A stretch of DNA of 20,096 nt from an uncultured Nitrospira sp. (GCA_946479785.1 CAMLHQ010000060.1:1-20096); one strand, 5' to 3'. Shown: positions 1 to 7,677, counted from the stretch's first letter. The notes: generated from the sequence alone by a model not told the origin. Made by a program: numbers and translations.

Positions 1-55
1 GCTCATCGCACCTCACACCGCGATAGACCCCGCCCACGTGACAACGTAGAATGTC
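1..55 (+). repeat. Right module of the interspersed repeat, cut by the window edge
   Basis: The first 22 bases match 7953-7974 at 21 of 22 positions. The segment then continues with GATAGACC and ends CGTAGAATGTCC, as do the right ends of the copies at 13547 and 17691. The core of this copy would lie to the left of the window. TAGAAT is at 47-52, 44 bases before the next start codon. Confidence 0.7.
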
Positions 56-90
56 CTGAGCTATGTGACGTTCCATCCAAGGAGCCCATT

Positions 91-564
91 ATGCCTTCGA
101 AGCTGATGCCCGCTGCCAGCATTGTCCTGGCCTTGCTCATGATGGCGTTTTCCCCTTCCGTCATGGCGTCCAGCGAGCCTTGTTCGCTTCTCACGGTGGA
201 ACAAGTCAGCTCTGTGCTGGGGGTCTCGATGGCGGCGGGGAAACCGCTCACTTCCAAGAGTTGCATCTGGGATGAGTCGGGCAAAAAGACAGGCAAGCGT
301 GTTTTCGTAAACATTCTCACGGCGCAGGCGTTCGCTTCCGGCAAAACGCCAGTCCCGGGAACTGAAAAGCCGGAAGTGATGGGTGTCGGTGACGAAGCAT
401 ATTACAAGTACTTTGCGCCGCCCAGATACGACAAGATCAAAGTGGTAGATCTTGACGTGAGAAAGGGCGATACGGTCCTTGGAATCCAGGTGTGGGGCCT
501 CCCGATCGAAGAGGCCAAGGCGAAGGCAAAGATTCTCGCTCTTGACGCGCTGAGTAAATTGTGA
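91..564 (+). CDS. Small secreted protein of unknown function
   Basis: A 157-residue protein with a clear signal peptide: two basic residues, a hydrophobic stretch over about 8-24, and likely cleavage after VMA near residue 26. The mature part starts with a CSLLTxEQVSSVLG segment containing Cys and a second Cys in KSCIW. This resembles small exported proteins of the DUF3558 type, whose function is unknown; that assignment is from memory and tentative. The start is well supported by AAGGAG at 79-84, six bases before ATG. The gene stands alone, follows the right module of the interspersed repeat and is followed by another copy of it. The mature protein is expected outside the cytoplasmic membrane. 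Confidence 0.85.
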   Translation: MPSKLMPAASIVLALLMMAFSPSVMASSEPCSLLTVEQVSSVLGVSMAAGKPLTSKSCIWDESGKKTGKRVFVNILTAQAFASGKTPVPGTEKPEVMGVGDEAYYKYFAPPRYDKIKVVDLDVRKGDTVLGIQVWGLPIEEAKAKAKILALDALSKL

Positions 565-571
565 AGGGAAA

Positions 572-622
572 GAGAAAACAGGTGTCAGGACTTATTTCGC
601 GTCGCGTGGCGGGCCGGCGACT
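572..622 (+). repeat. Interspersed repeat, copy 1 (core 596-615)
   Basis: Left module ACAGGTGTCAGGACTTA is followed by core TTCGCGTCGCGTGGCGGGCC. GTCGC (601-605) pairs with GCGAC (617-621) around an 11-base loop. This is the same stem position as in the copy at 10315, where the arms are GGCGC and GCGCC, so the paired bases have changed together. Confidence 0.8.
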
Positions 623-760
623 TGCTTACCTCCATCCATCCTCACAACGTTGACCAACCGACTTTAGAATTACCGCGTTAACTATAGTGCGGCTTGACTG
701 ACTTCTCACCCTGCTCTCATACTTACTCGTCTTCACCGATAAAGGTACACGAGGACCTCT

Positions 761-1180
761 ATGACGATCGCCTCCGATCTCTTGCAGCGACATTTCCAGA
801 CACTCGTGAACGACAACATGCGATGGCAGATGCTCATCGACGATAATATTGTATGGGAACTCGCTTACGCAGCGGCCATCGGCCACCCAACTAGGCTCTC
901 GGGGCGGGAAGAAGTCGTCCGTCACGTCACCTGGTTCTTGGGAGCGGTGGAGAATTTCCGCTTCTTTGATCTCAAGGTATTTCCCTTGGCTGATCCTGAA
1001 GGAGCCGTAGGTCAAGTCATGGCTGAGGGGACTATTAAGTCCACTGGCCGAATCTATCAACAGGAATATGTGCTGTTCTTGCGTGCGACCGGTGGCAAGA
1101 TAATTTCCCTGCGAGAGTATTTTGATCCTACGCGTGCAGCGAAGGCCCTCAATACGCCCATTCTTGGCCTGGAAGCCTGA
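761..1180 (+). CDS. SnoaL-like / NTF2-fold protein
   Basis: A 139-residue soluble protein with the layout of the NTF2-like (SnoaL/ketosteroid isomerase) fold. It has an N-terminal helix (SDLLQRHFQTLV), then DDNIVWELAYAAAIGHPTRLSGREEVVRHV, the usual pattern of a strand, a small-residue turn, G-x-E-x-V and a helix. The C-terminal strands include QEYVLFLRATGGKI and LREYFDP. Family members include isomerases, cyclases, hydrolases and non-enzymatic binding proteins, so the substrate cannot be named. GAGGAC lies just upstream of the ATG. No signal peptide is seen, so it is probably cytoplasmic. It is a single gene between repeat copy 1 and the convergent redox operon. Confidence 0.8.
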   Translation: MTIASDLLQRHFQTLVNDNMRWQMLIDDNIVWELAYAAAIGHPTRLSGREEVVRHVTWFLGAVENFRFFDLKVFPLADPEGAVGQVMAEGTIKSTGRIYQQEYVLFLRATGGKIISLREYFDPTRAAKALNTPILGLEA

Positions 1181-1202
1181 CGAACCAGCATTTTCAGTGC
1201 AA

Positions 1203-1223
1203 GAAAAAGTAGCCTGTCCCTTT
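1203..1223 (-). repeat. Reverse-strand copy of the GGGACAGGCTACTTTT motif
   Basis: On the minus strand this reads AAAGGGACAGGCTACTTTTT. The same motif occurs on the + strand at 9717-9735 and 10265-10279, where it leads into the interspersed repeat. Here there is no core next to it. It is the only module relative I saw on the minus strand. Confidence 0.55.
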
Positions 1224-1250
1224 AAATCAGTCCTGATGCAGCAGCTCTCA

Positions 1251-2222
1251 TCAGTTCAATAGCTCGGCGGTAACCACGTCGCCATCCTTTACAACCATTT
1301 CAAGGGGGTAATCCAGTTCGCGCCACGCATCGATGCCGCCCGCCAGCGGCCGGACACGGCTAATCCCCTTTCGCTTCAGCATCAACGCCATCTTCGCAGC
1401 AGTGGCTTCGTTTGGGCAGGCGCAGAACAAAATGACGTCCCGGTCCCGTGGAATATCTTGATGACGTTGTTCGAGTTCTTCGGGCGAGATGCGCAGGGCG
1501 CCTGGAATGGTATAGGGGTCGGCCGCATGGTCTAAGATGTCGCGCAAATCCACGACAACCGACTGATGGCCATTGTCCATGAGTTGCTTAAGGTCGGCCG
1601 GCATGATGCGAGCCACACGGAGTTCCCTCAACAGTTTTTGCCGGTGTAGATATTTATAGACCAGATACCCTCCGAGGCTTACAGCGAATATGCTCACCGC
1701 AGTTTTCCCGAACCGAATGGCCAAATCCCCCACATAGGCGATCTGATCGCTAAACACATAACCGAGGAGCAGGAACGAGAGGCTCCAGAGCAGCGCCCCG
1801 GCACCGTTGAACAAGAAGAATCGCCCTAGCGAGATTTTGAAGAGGCCGGCCAACGCGGGCGCGAGCGTGCTCAACCCTGGTATGAACTTGGCCAGAATCA
1901 GCGCTCGAATCCCATGCGTGATAAATAGATTTTCGGTGCGTCTGACACAGGCGTCGGGCTCAAGAGAAATCCGGCACAACAGGCTGAGCGCCTGCCGCCC
2001 ACGATGACGACCGAGTTCAAACCAGAGCATATCGCCCAGCAGGCATGCCGCGACAGAGAGGGTGGTGAGCATAATGAGGTGCGCCTCCCCGTCTCCTGCG
2101 AGGGCCCCAGCGGCGAGCAGGATCGGAATGGCTGGGATCGGAAGACCAATCTGCTCTGCGAGGACGGTCAGAAACACCACTATCTCGATATGATGGAGAA
2201 GAAACTCCAGCGCCTGTTGCAT
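1251..2222 (-). CDS. DedA-family membrane protein fused to a rhodanese domain
   Basis: A 323-residue protein. Residues 1-195 form a DedA/VTT membrane domain, with the re-entrant-like segment EQIGLPIPAIPILLAAGAL (23-41), the conserved FIPGLSTLAPALAG (113-126) and further membrane spans at about 135-158 and 173-190. Residues 203-310 are a rhodanese domain: VVVDLRD (222-228), a turn containing IPGALRI, and the active-site loop FCACPNEA, with catalytic Cys at about 267. DedA proteins are linked to undecaprenyl-phosphate or lipid transport and membrane homeostasis; rhodaneses carry persulfide sulfur. The fusion suggests membrane-attached sulfur handling. It is the last gene of the redox operon, 60 bases after the DsbA-like gene, with only a weak GGA as ribosome site. 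Confidence 0.9.
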   Translation of the reverse strand: MQQALEFLLHHIEIVVFLTVLAEQIGLPIPAIPILLAAGALAGDGEAHLIMLTTLSVAACLLGDMLWFELGRHRGRQALSLLCRISLEPDACVRRTENLFITHGIRALILAKFIPGLSTLAPALAGLFKISLGRFFLFNGAGALLWSLSFLLLGYVFSDQIAYVGDLAIRFGKTAVSIFAVSLGGYLVYKYLHRQKLLRELRVARIMPADLKQLMDNGHQSVVVDLRDILDHAADPYTIPGALRISPEELEQRHQDIPRDRDVILFCACPNEATAAKMALMLKRKGISRVRPLAGGIDAWRELDYPLEMVVKDGDVVTAELLN

Positions 2223-2239
2223 GGCGTTATCCGTCTGTG

Positions 2240-2253
2240 CAGTTGTACAACTG
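2240..2253. promoter_or_regulatory. Perfect 14-bp palindrome CAGTTGTACAACTG
   Basis: The palindrome lies in the 60-bp gap between the DsbA-like gene and the DedA-rhodanese gene, 17 bases before the latter's ATG. Its centre, TTGTACAA, shares the TTGTAC/GTACAA half-site with the array at 10218-10245. It could be a repressor operator or an RNA hairpin between the two genes; sequence alone cannot decide. Confidence 0.4.
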
Positions 2254-2282
2254 TGGTGGTGAACCCTGCTTCCAATCGACAG

Positions 2283-2825
2283 TTATGAACTCAGTACTTT
2301 GCGGATCGCGGCTGCCAATGCACGCACATCATCATCCCCGTCCTGCCGATGGCCATTGACAAAAAACGTCGGCGTCCCTGTCACTCCGTGCTGACGGCCG
2401 GTGCCCACGTCCGCACGGACGCGATCGAGATGACGATGCTTGTCCAGGGCCTCGCCGAATTGCGCCTTATCAAGCCCAAGCTGCCCCGCATAGTCCATCA
2501 GGTCGCCGTTTTCAAGTTCCCATTGGTGGTCAAACAACGTGGTATACATCGCCCAAAACTTGCCTTGTGCGGCTGCGGCTTCAGCAGCCTCGGCGGCCTG
2601 TATGGCATGAGGATGTTTGGCGGCTAGAGGAAAATGCCGGAACACAAACCGAAGATTATGACCGAACTCACGCTGCAAGGCGTGAACGGTCTTGACCGCT
2701 TCTCGGCTATACGGACATTCGAAGTCGCCGTATTCCACCAAAGTGACTGGAGCGGTCGCTCCTCCTTGCACGTGATCGTGGTCCGTGATGACTAACGCAA
2801 GCTCTTCAGCGCGTGGCTTGGCCAT
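2283..2825 (-). CDS. DsbA-like thioredoxin-fold protein with CPYS active site
   Basis: A 180-residue protein. The thioredoxin-fold strand LVEYGDFECPYS places Cys37-Pro-Tyr-Ser40 at the active site, followed by the usual helix. The cis-proline loop is GVTGTPTFFVNG (148-158), and an alpha-helical insertion lies between. This is the DsbA/FrnE-like group found in bacterial redox clusters. The second active-site Cys is Ser, so it cannot do ordinary dithiol oxidation alone; a monothiol, glutathionylation-like or peroxidase role is possible. No signal peptide is seen, so it is probably cytoplasmic. I chose the second ATG because GGAGAGG lies just upstream of it. A start at 2849 would overlap the preceding gene and has no ribosome site. 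The intergenic gap is 13 bases, so it is in the operon. Confidence 0.88.
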   Translation of the reverse strand: MAKPRAEELALVITDHDHVQGGATAPVTLVEYGDFECPYSREAVKTVHALQREFGHNLRFVFRHFPLAAKHPHAIQAAEAAEAAAAQGKFWAMYTTLFDHQWELENGDLMDYAGQLGLDKAQFGEALDKHRHLDRVRADVGTGRQHGVTGTPTFFVNGHRQDGDDDVRALAAAIRKVLSS

Positions 2826-2838
2826 CGCACCTCTCCTC

Positions 2839-4497
2839 TCATACTTCATCCAAATAGCGCTCGATCATCTTTTCTGCGATCGTACCTTCACCAACTCCCG
2901 ATGCCACCCGTTTGATCGAGCCATGTCGCGCATCGCCAGCAACAAAGATTCCGGGTACACTGGTTTCGAACAAGTACGGTGCTCTGGCGAGTGGCCAGGT
3001 AGACGGCAAACAGCCGTCTCGCAACAAATCCGGACCGGATACAATAAACCCATGCTCATCGCGAAGGACGGTGTCCCCGAGCCAGTCGGTATGGGGCACC
3101 GCGCCGATGAGAATGAACAAGGACTGCGCGGGCACCCTGCGGCAGTCCCCGGTTTTGCTGTGTTGCAGGACCAACGACTCAAGCCGAGCGGTGCCGCAGG
3201 CCTCGGCCACCTCGACACTAGTTTCGACCACAATGTTCGGGGTTTGTTTTAGACGTTCGATCAAATAGTACGACATTGTGGCGGTGAGGGAGTCGCCGCG
3301 CACGAGCATCGTCACCTGCCGAGCGTAACGCGCAAAATAGACGGCCGCCTGGCCGGCTGAATTCGCGCCGCCGACGACATAGACGTCCTCCCCTTTGGAG
3401 GCGAGCGCTTCGGTCATGCCGGCACCGTAATAGACACCCGCACCCGTCAGTTGCGGCACCCCCGGCACATTGAGGGCCCGATAGGACACACCGGTGGTAA
3501 TGAGGACGGTCTTCCCGCTGAGCTCATTGCCATCGGCAAGCTTGACGATCCGCGCCGGACCTGCCACACGGAGACTGACAGCCTCCTGGGGATTCAACAG
3601 TTCGACGCCGAATCGCTGTGCTTGCGTCAAGGCACGTCGAGCGAGATCTTGTCCGCTGAGGCCGGCCGGAAAGCCCAGATAGTTCTCGATCCGTGAGCTC
3701 ATACCCGCCTGTCCACCCGGGGCTTCACGTTCAATCAGCACCGTCTTGAGCCCTTCAGAGCCCCCGTAGACGGCGGCGGCCAACCCGGCCGGCCCGGCCC
3801 CAATCACGATGAGGTCATAGAACGGTTGTTCGGCTTTCATCCGAAAACCGACTTTCTCTGCGAGTTGGAACGTCGTCGGTTGAATCAAGCACGAGCCGTC
3901 GGGAAACACCACCACGGGCAGTTGCGCTTCACTGGCATGGGCGGACTGAAGCAGCGGATGCGTCTCGGCATCTTTCTCGATGTCCAGCCATTGATATGGG
4001 ACCTGATTTTTCCCCAGGAATTCTTTGATCTGATGCGTGTGGGGCGACCAGCGGTGTCCCAACACCCGGATCCCTTGGAAGGGGACCTTGAACGTGCCAT
4101 GCCAGTCGTCCAAGAGCTCATCGATGATTGGATACAAACGTTCCTCTGGCGGATGCCACGGCTTCATCAAATAATAATCGACTTGCGCGTCATTAATGGC
4201 TCGAATGGCCGCATCCGTATCTGCATACGCGGTCAGCAAGGCTCGTTTCGCTTCGGGATATAAGGGGATAGCCCGCTCTAAAAATTCGACGCCGGTCATC
4301 TGGGGCATTCGCTGATCTACCAGGAACAGCGCAACCGTGTCGTTCCGGAGCTTGAGCTGTTCGAGTGAGGCAAGCGCATCTGCCCCCGACTCAGCCCGCA
4401 GAACCCGGTACTGCTCTCCATACCTGTGGCGGAGATCCCGATCTACCGCGCGCGAGACTTCCGGATCGTCATCCACTGTGACAAGAAAGGGTTTCAT
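2839..4497 (-). CDS. Receiver / glutaredoxin-like / thioredoxin-reductase-like fusion
   Basis: A 552-residue protein with three parts. Residues 1-125 are a receiver domain with acidic pocket D9-D10-D11, phospho-acceptor D61 (LVDQRMP), T89 and K112. Residues 140-215 are a glutaredoxin-like module in which the redox motif reads S150-P-H-T153. Residues 225-552 are a two-dinucleotide-fold flavoprotein of the thioredoxin reductase group, with FAD motif GAGPAG (232-237), PGGQAG (259-264), NAD(P)H motif GGANSAG (375-381) and a C-terminal GIFVAGD. At 355-363 YYGAGMTEA stands where thioredoxin reductase has YCATCDG, so the disulfide is missing. The family is known as fused response regulator/thioredoxin-disulfide reductase. 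It starts 19 bases after the kinase gene and is its likely phosphotransfer partner. The electron acceptor is unknown. Confidence 0.93.
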   Translation of the reverse strand: MKPFLVTVDDDPEVSRAVDRDLRHRYGEQYRVLRAESGADALASLEQLKLRNDTVALFLVDQRMPQMTGVEFLERAIPLYPEAKRALLTAYADTDAAIRAINDAQVDYYLMKPWHPPEERLYPIIDELLDDWHGTFKVPFQGIRVLGHRWSPHTHQIKEFLGKNQVPYQWLDIEKDAETHPLLQSAHASEAQLPVVVFPDGSCLIQPTTFQLAEKVGFRMKAEQPFYDLIVIGAGPAGLAAAVYGGSEGLKTVLIEREAPGGQAGMSSRIENYLGFPAGLSGQDLARRALTQAQRFGVELLNPQEAVSLRVAGPARIVKLADGNELSGKTVLITTGVSYRALNVPGVPQLTGAGVYYGAGMTEALASKGEDVYVVGGANSAGQAAVYFARYARQVTMLVRGDSLTATMSYYLIERLKQTPNIVVETSVEVAEACGTARLESLVLQHSKTGDCRRVPAQSLFILIGAVPHTDWLGDTVLRDEHGFIVSGPDLLRDGCLPSTWPLARAPYLFETSVPGIFVAGDARHGSIKRVASGVGEGTIAEKMIERYLDEV

Positions 4498-4516
4498 GGC
4501 AACTCATGCACGAGTT

Positions 4517-5944
4517 TCATCGGGCCTTCGGTGGCTCGTCGGGTACGGATGGGGGCGAAGACGTTTTGCGTGTCATCGGCAAGCGGACGAAGAACACGGT
4601 GTGTCCCGGATCCGATTCGAACTCTATCTCTCCTTTGTGACGATCAGCCACAATGCGATAGCAGATGATCAACCCCAGTCCGGTCCCTTTGCCGACCCCC
4701 TTTGTGGTAAAAAACGGCTCAAAGATGTGAGGTCGAATATCCTTCGGGATGCCTGCTCCGTTATCGTGGATCTCCACGAGGACTTGATGATCCTCGCGCC
4801 GCGTTCGGATGCGCACCTCTCCCCGTCCATTCACCGCATCGATCGCGTTGTCGATGAGATTCGTCCACACCTGGTTGAGTTCATTTCCGTGTGCAGGAAT
4901 CGGGGGAAGCGACCGATCATACTCTCGCAACAGTGTGACGCCTTTGAGCTTATGGGAGAGCATGGTGAGGGTGCTCTCAAGCCCTTCGTGGATATCGACA
5001 TCCTGAAGAGGTGCGCGGCCTTCGTATGAATAGGACTTCACCGCGTTGACCAAGTCCGCAATGCGGCTAGTGCTCCGCTCGACCTGTTGGGTCAACTCCT
5101 GAAGCGACAGTGTCCCCGTCATCCATCCCAACACATCGGCAATTGCCTCTTCGGGAAACTGCTTGCCAATCCCCTCAAGCCCGGCTCGATCAAGCCCGGC
5201 GCTGACCAAGGTGCTGGCCAGCTTCCATGCATCGGGGATGCGGTGCTGTTCAAGCCACGCCAGCACCGCTTCCTCTCGATCGTTCCGGATCAGCGGATCC
5301 AACGGCACCGTAGGACGTGGACGGGAGGCAATGTCGCGCAGGATCTGCGCGACAGCATCGGACTGTGTTGTCGATAGCTGCTGTTTACTCAGGCGACAGG
5401 CGAGAGCTGGAAAGCCGCTCGCGACGGTGAGCAAGTCGGCAGCCGCTCGGCGTGCCGCCGCAGCCGGATTGTTCAGTTCATGAGCGAGGCCGGCCGCCAT
5501 GGTCCCGAGTGAGACGAGCTTTTCACGTTGCTGTGAAAACCCCTCCAGGCCTCGTAGCCGCACCGCCATAGTCCGCAAGATTTCCTTCGCCACCGAGGGG
5601 CACATGCGCATCAGTGACCAGAACTGTTCCTTCGAATACCGTAGGAGCCGGCATGCGGTTCGCGCCTGGCCGTCGATGAAGTACGGCATGTCCAACAGCA
5701 AGGGGACTTCACCAAAAAACTTTCCCGCTGTGTGGACCGCCATCACCACCTCTTGACCATCGAAGTTCTTACTGACGCGGATCTCGCCCTCGAGGATCAC
5801 GTAAAAAGATGTGACGGTATGCCCCTCTCTCGCAATGACCTCTCCAGCCGGCACGAAGATCTCTTCGCCCTGTTCCAGGCAATTACTCTCCTCTGGGGAG
5901 AGGTCGGCGAATAACGGGAGTTTTCGTAATTCACCTGTATTCAT
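4517..5944 (-). CDS. Histidine kinase with N-terminal cyclic-nucleotide-binding domain
   Basis: A 475-residue protein. Residues 8-125 form a CRP-like cNMP-binding domain (VPAGEVIAREG, FYVILEGEIRV, GKFFGEVPLL). A HisKA-type helix carries the phosphorylatable H155 in HELNNP. After about 170 mostly helical residues comes the HATPase: N-box NLIDNAIDA (362-370), DNGAGIP (394-400), FEPFFTTK and GTGLGL (420-425). There is no transmembrane segment, so sensing is cytoplasmic, by a nucleotide or another small ligand. The start at 5944 is chosen because its ATG overlaps the stop of the upstream methyltransferase gene as ATGA, which implies translational coupling. The next gene encodes a receiver domain fused to a reductase, the expected partner. 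Confidence 0.93.
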   Translation of the reverse strand: MNTGELRKLPLFADLSPEESNCLEQGEEIFVPAGEVIAREGHTVTSFYVILEGEIRVSKNFDGQEVVMAVHTAGKFFGEVPLLLDMPYFIDGQARTACRLLRYSKEQFWSLMRMCPSVAKEILRTMAVRLRGLEGFSQQREKLVSLGTMAAGLAHELNNPAAAARRAAADLLTVASGFPALACRLSKQQLSTTQSDAVAQILRDIASRPRPTVPLDPLIRNDREEAVLAWLEQHRIPDAWKLASTLVSAGLDRAGLEGIGKQFPEEAIADVLGWMTGTLSLQELTQQVERSTSRIADLVNAVKSYSYEGRAPLQDVDIHEGLESTLTMLSHKLKGVTLLREYDRSLPPIPAHGNELNQVWTNLIDNAIDAVNGRGEVRIRTRREDHQVLVEIHDNGAGIPKDIRPHIFEPFFTTKGVGKGTGLGLIICYRIVADRHKGEIEFESDPGHTVFFVRLPMTRKTSSPPSVPDEPPKAR

Positions 5945-6552
5945 TGCGACCCGGTCTTCGAGATGGAGGCGAGCCAGGCCCATGCTCCACCTTCATGAAT
6001 AAGAGTGTCAACCCTGGTTTCCTGAATGTCGGTGATGGTCCATCCATTTCGAAATGTGTCTCTAATTTCCGCCTGGGTGACCCGTCGCGGACCTTCTCGC
6101 GTTTCCCGTTCGCTCATGCACAACATGAAATATCTTCCGCCCGGCATCAGCACAGCCCATAGATTGTTCGCATACTCTACCCGTTCTTCGTCCGAGAATA
6201 CATGAAACAAACCGGAATCAATGACAGTGTCGAACGTGAGGCCGAGGCAGGGCAGCGCTAGCGCATCGACTAGCCGGAAATTGACACGGAGCCTGCGCTC
6301 GAGCGATTTCCTCCTGGCCTTGTCGATCGCCTCCTGCGCCGTATCAATGGCGGTGACTTCGTGTCCCAAGCTAGAAAGATACAGCGCATTTTCTCCGGTT
6401 CCACAGCCGACATCCAGTACTGTGCCGACAATTTTCCCGGACTGGGCCAAGCGGATAATGCCTGGCTGAGGTCCGTCGATATCCCATGGGGATATGCCAC
6501 TGGAGGATTGATCGAACGCTCCTTCCGGACGTGTGGTGAATTTTGTTGTCAT
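5941..6552 (-). CDS. Class I SAM-dependent methyltransferase
   Basis: A 203-residue soluble protein. Motif I is VLDVGCGTGENA (45-56). An acidic residue at the end of strand 2 (HEVTAID, D70) is placed to hold the SAM ribose. Motif III-like LPCLGLTFDTVIDSGLFHVF follows, and then LMPGGRYFMLCMSE. The N-terminal layout (WDIDGPQP before motif I) and the DSGLFHVF segment resemble methyltransferases of the TPMT/tellurite-resistance-like group, so the substrate may be a thiol, metalloid or small xenobiotic; that is inference. GGAG lies about 10 bases before the ATG. It is the second gene of the redox operon, 33 bases after a small membrane peptide gene, and its stop overlaps the kinase start. Confidence 0.9.
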   Translation of the reverse strand: MTTKFTTRPEGAFDQSSSGISPWDIDGPQPGIIRLAQSGKIVGTVLDVGCGTGENALYLSSLGHEVTAIDTAQEAIDKARRKSLERRLRVNFRLVDALALPCLGLTFDTVIDSGLFHVFSDEERVEYANNLWAVLMPGGRYFMLCMSERETREGPRRVTQAEIRDTFRNGWTITDIQETRVDTLIHEGGAWAWLASISKTGSQ

Positions 6553-6585
6553 AGTTTTTCTACTCCATTCCCGCGTTGTTCTCGG

Positions 6586-6714
6586 TTAACACCGCCTGAG
6601 AACTGCATGAGCCGAATTCGACTGAATCTCACCGTGTAGCCAGTTCACGGAGACCAGGATGAACAGGATCACAATTGGGACATAGGTTGATATGAAGATG
6701 AGTAACCAGGACAT
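6586..6714 (-). CDS. Small single-span membrane peptide (42 residues)
   Basis: A short reading frame beginning MSWLLIFISTYVPIVILF. About 23 hydrophobic residues form one membrane span, followed by a polar tail with NSAHAVLRRC, two arginines and a C-terminal Cys. The ribosome site is strong: GAAAGGAG (6723-6730 read on the minus strand), eight bases before the ATG. The frame ends 33 bases before the methyltransferase ATG. The good ribosome site, the hydrophobic composition and the position as first gene of the operon support a real protein. Its role is unknown; a membrane anchor or regulator for the redox system is possible. I recognise no named family. Confidence 0.65.
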   Translation of the reverse strand: MSWLLIFISTYVPIVILFILVSVNWLHGEIQSNSAHAVLRRC

Positions 6715-7137
6715 GGCGCTTACTCCTTTCGAGATGCTGAAATGACTTTCGCCTCGCTCTCTTTAAATCCTTGCACCCGTACGCGCATAGACCGTTCCAG
6801 GCAACAGAGGATCGACGAATGAAGACGCAAGTGATGGACGGCAAAGGGGTTGTTCGTGAAAGACCTGTGGGTCTGGTTTTGAGCAGGACTAAAGTGACGA
6901 AGCGCTCTGTGCCATTCTATCGGCAGGTGCCGAAACATCGGCACATCACTCGACATGAGTTTGGGGTGTGGGCCGGGTTACTGAAAGCCAAACCTAATCC
7001 TGAACGCTCTATCTATTGCCCAAACCGAAGAGCCGCCCGGGACTCGAACCAAGGCCCTCGCCTTAAGCACCGACACGTGTTGCCATAAATCCTCCCCCGC
7101 GACCACGGATTGGAGATGGACCGACGCCTCGACAGGG
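6715..7137. other. Non-coding stretch upstream of the redox operon
   Basis: No convincing gene is present. The reading frame at 6771-7088 has no good ribosome site and its product is basic and low in hydrophobic residues. The stretch must hold the promoter of the minus-strand operon, but I could not assign convincing -35/-10 boxes. On the minus strand, 7050-7031 reads like the T-arm and 3' acceptor strand of a tRNA. Confidence 0.5.
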
Positions 7138-7677
7138 TTACTTACATTTGGGTGTCTTCGGCTGGGGCGTATTCTCGACCTGACCTGGTTTGTAGTGCGT
7201 TTTTCCTCCATGTCCTGCATGCTCGCCCTTGGGCTCATCGTCGAATTCGGCGACAGCCACATGCTTCAGCCAATAGCCTTCCTCGCCTTTCGCACCGTGC
7301 ATGGACGTATCTCCAGTCGCGGGAGTAGTGGTCCGATGGAAATGGTTGCAGCCTGTCTTCCCACGATCAGGCTGCGATTCGGCACAAAACCGGCCTTTGA
7401 TGCCTTGGCCCACGAACAGCAATTGTGCAGTAGGATCACTCACTGGCTTGTCGAACATCATGAACTGCACTCGACCATTGCCTTCGTCAAGCCACAGATG
7501 GTTGGGCGGGTTGGGGTGAACGGGCTCAAAGGTATAAGATTTTACGAGGACCGCACCGATATTGTTGGCGGCTTCGGGCGAGGCCGCCGTTCCTTCTCCG
7601 GCAAGAGTACTGCTGAGGCACACGCTGCCGAGCAAGCCCACGCAAATGACACTCACCATCCAGATCTTGGTATACAT
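7138..7677 (-). CDS. Exported His-rich protein of unknown function
   Basis: A 179-residue protein with a signal peptide (basic start, hydrophobic 6-24, likely cleavage after STLA near 26). The mature part contains HPNPPNHLWLDEG, FCAESQPDRGKTGCNHFHR and a His-rich tail (GEHAGHGGKTHY), a composition that would suit metal binding or a Cys-Cys disulfide. I recognise no family. GGAGG lies six bases before the ATG, a good start. It stands alone, transcribed away from the lipoprotein gene at 8055, with 377 bp between the two starts. Confidence 0.75.
   Translation of the reverse strand: MYTKIWMVSVICVGLLGSVCLSSTLAGEGTAASPEAANNIGAVLVKSYTFEPVHPNPPNHLWLDEGNGRVQFMMFDKPVSDPTAQLLFVGQGIKGRFCAESQPDRGKTGCNHFHRTTTPATGDTSMHGAKGEEGYWLKHVAVAEFDDEPKGEHAGHGGKTHYKPGQVENTPQPKTPKCK

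Noticed and set aside
650..670. TTGACC with TAGAAT as a promoter for the SnoaL-like gene
   Set aside because: The gap between the two boxes is nine bases, far from the usual 16-18.
6771..7088. 105-codon + strand open frame
   Set aside because: No ribosome site, unusual basic composition, and it crosses the operon's presumed promoter and the tRNA-like fragment.
7000..7110. Possible intact tRNA gene on the minus strand
   Set aside because: Only the T-loop and 3' acceptor look right. No complementary 5' acceptor strand, no sound anticodon stem, and a T-stem mismatch.
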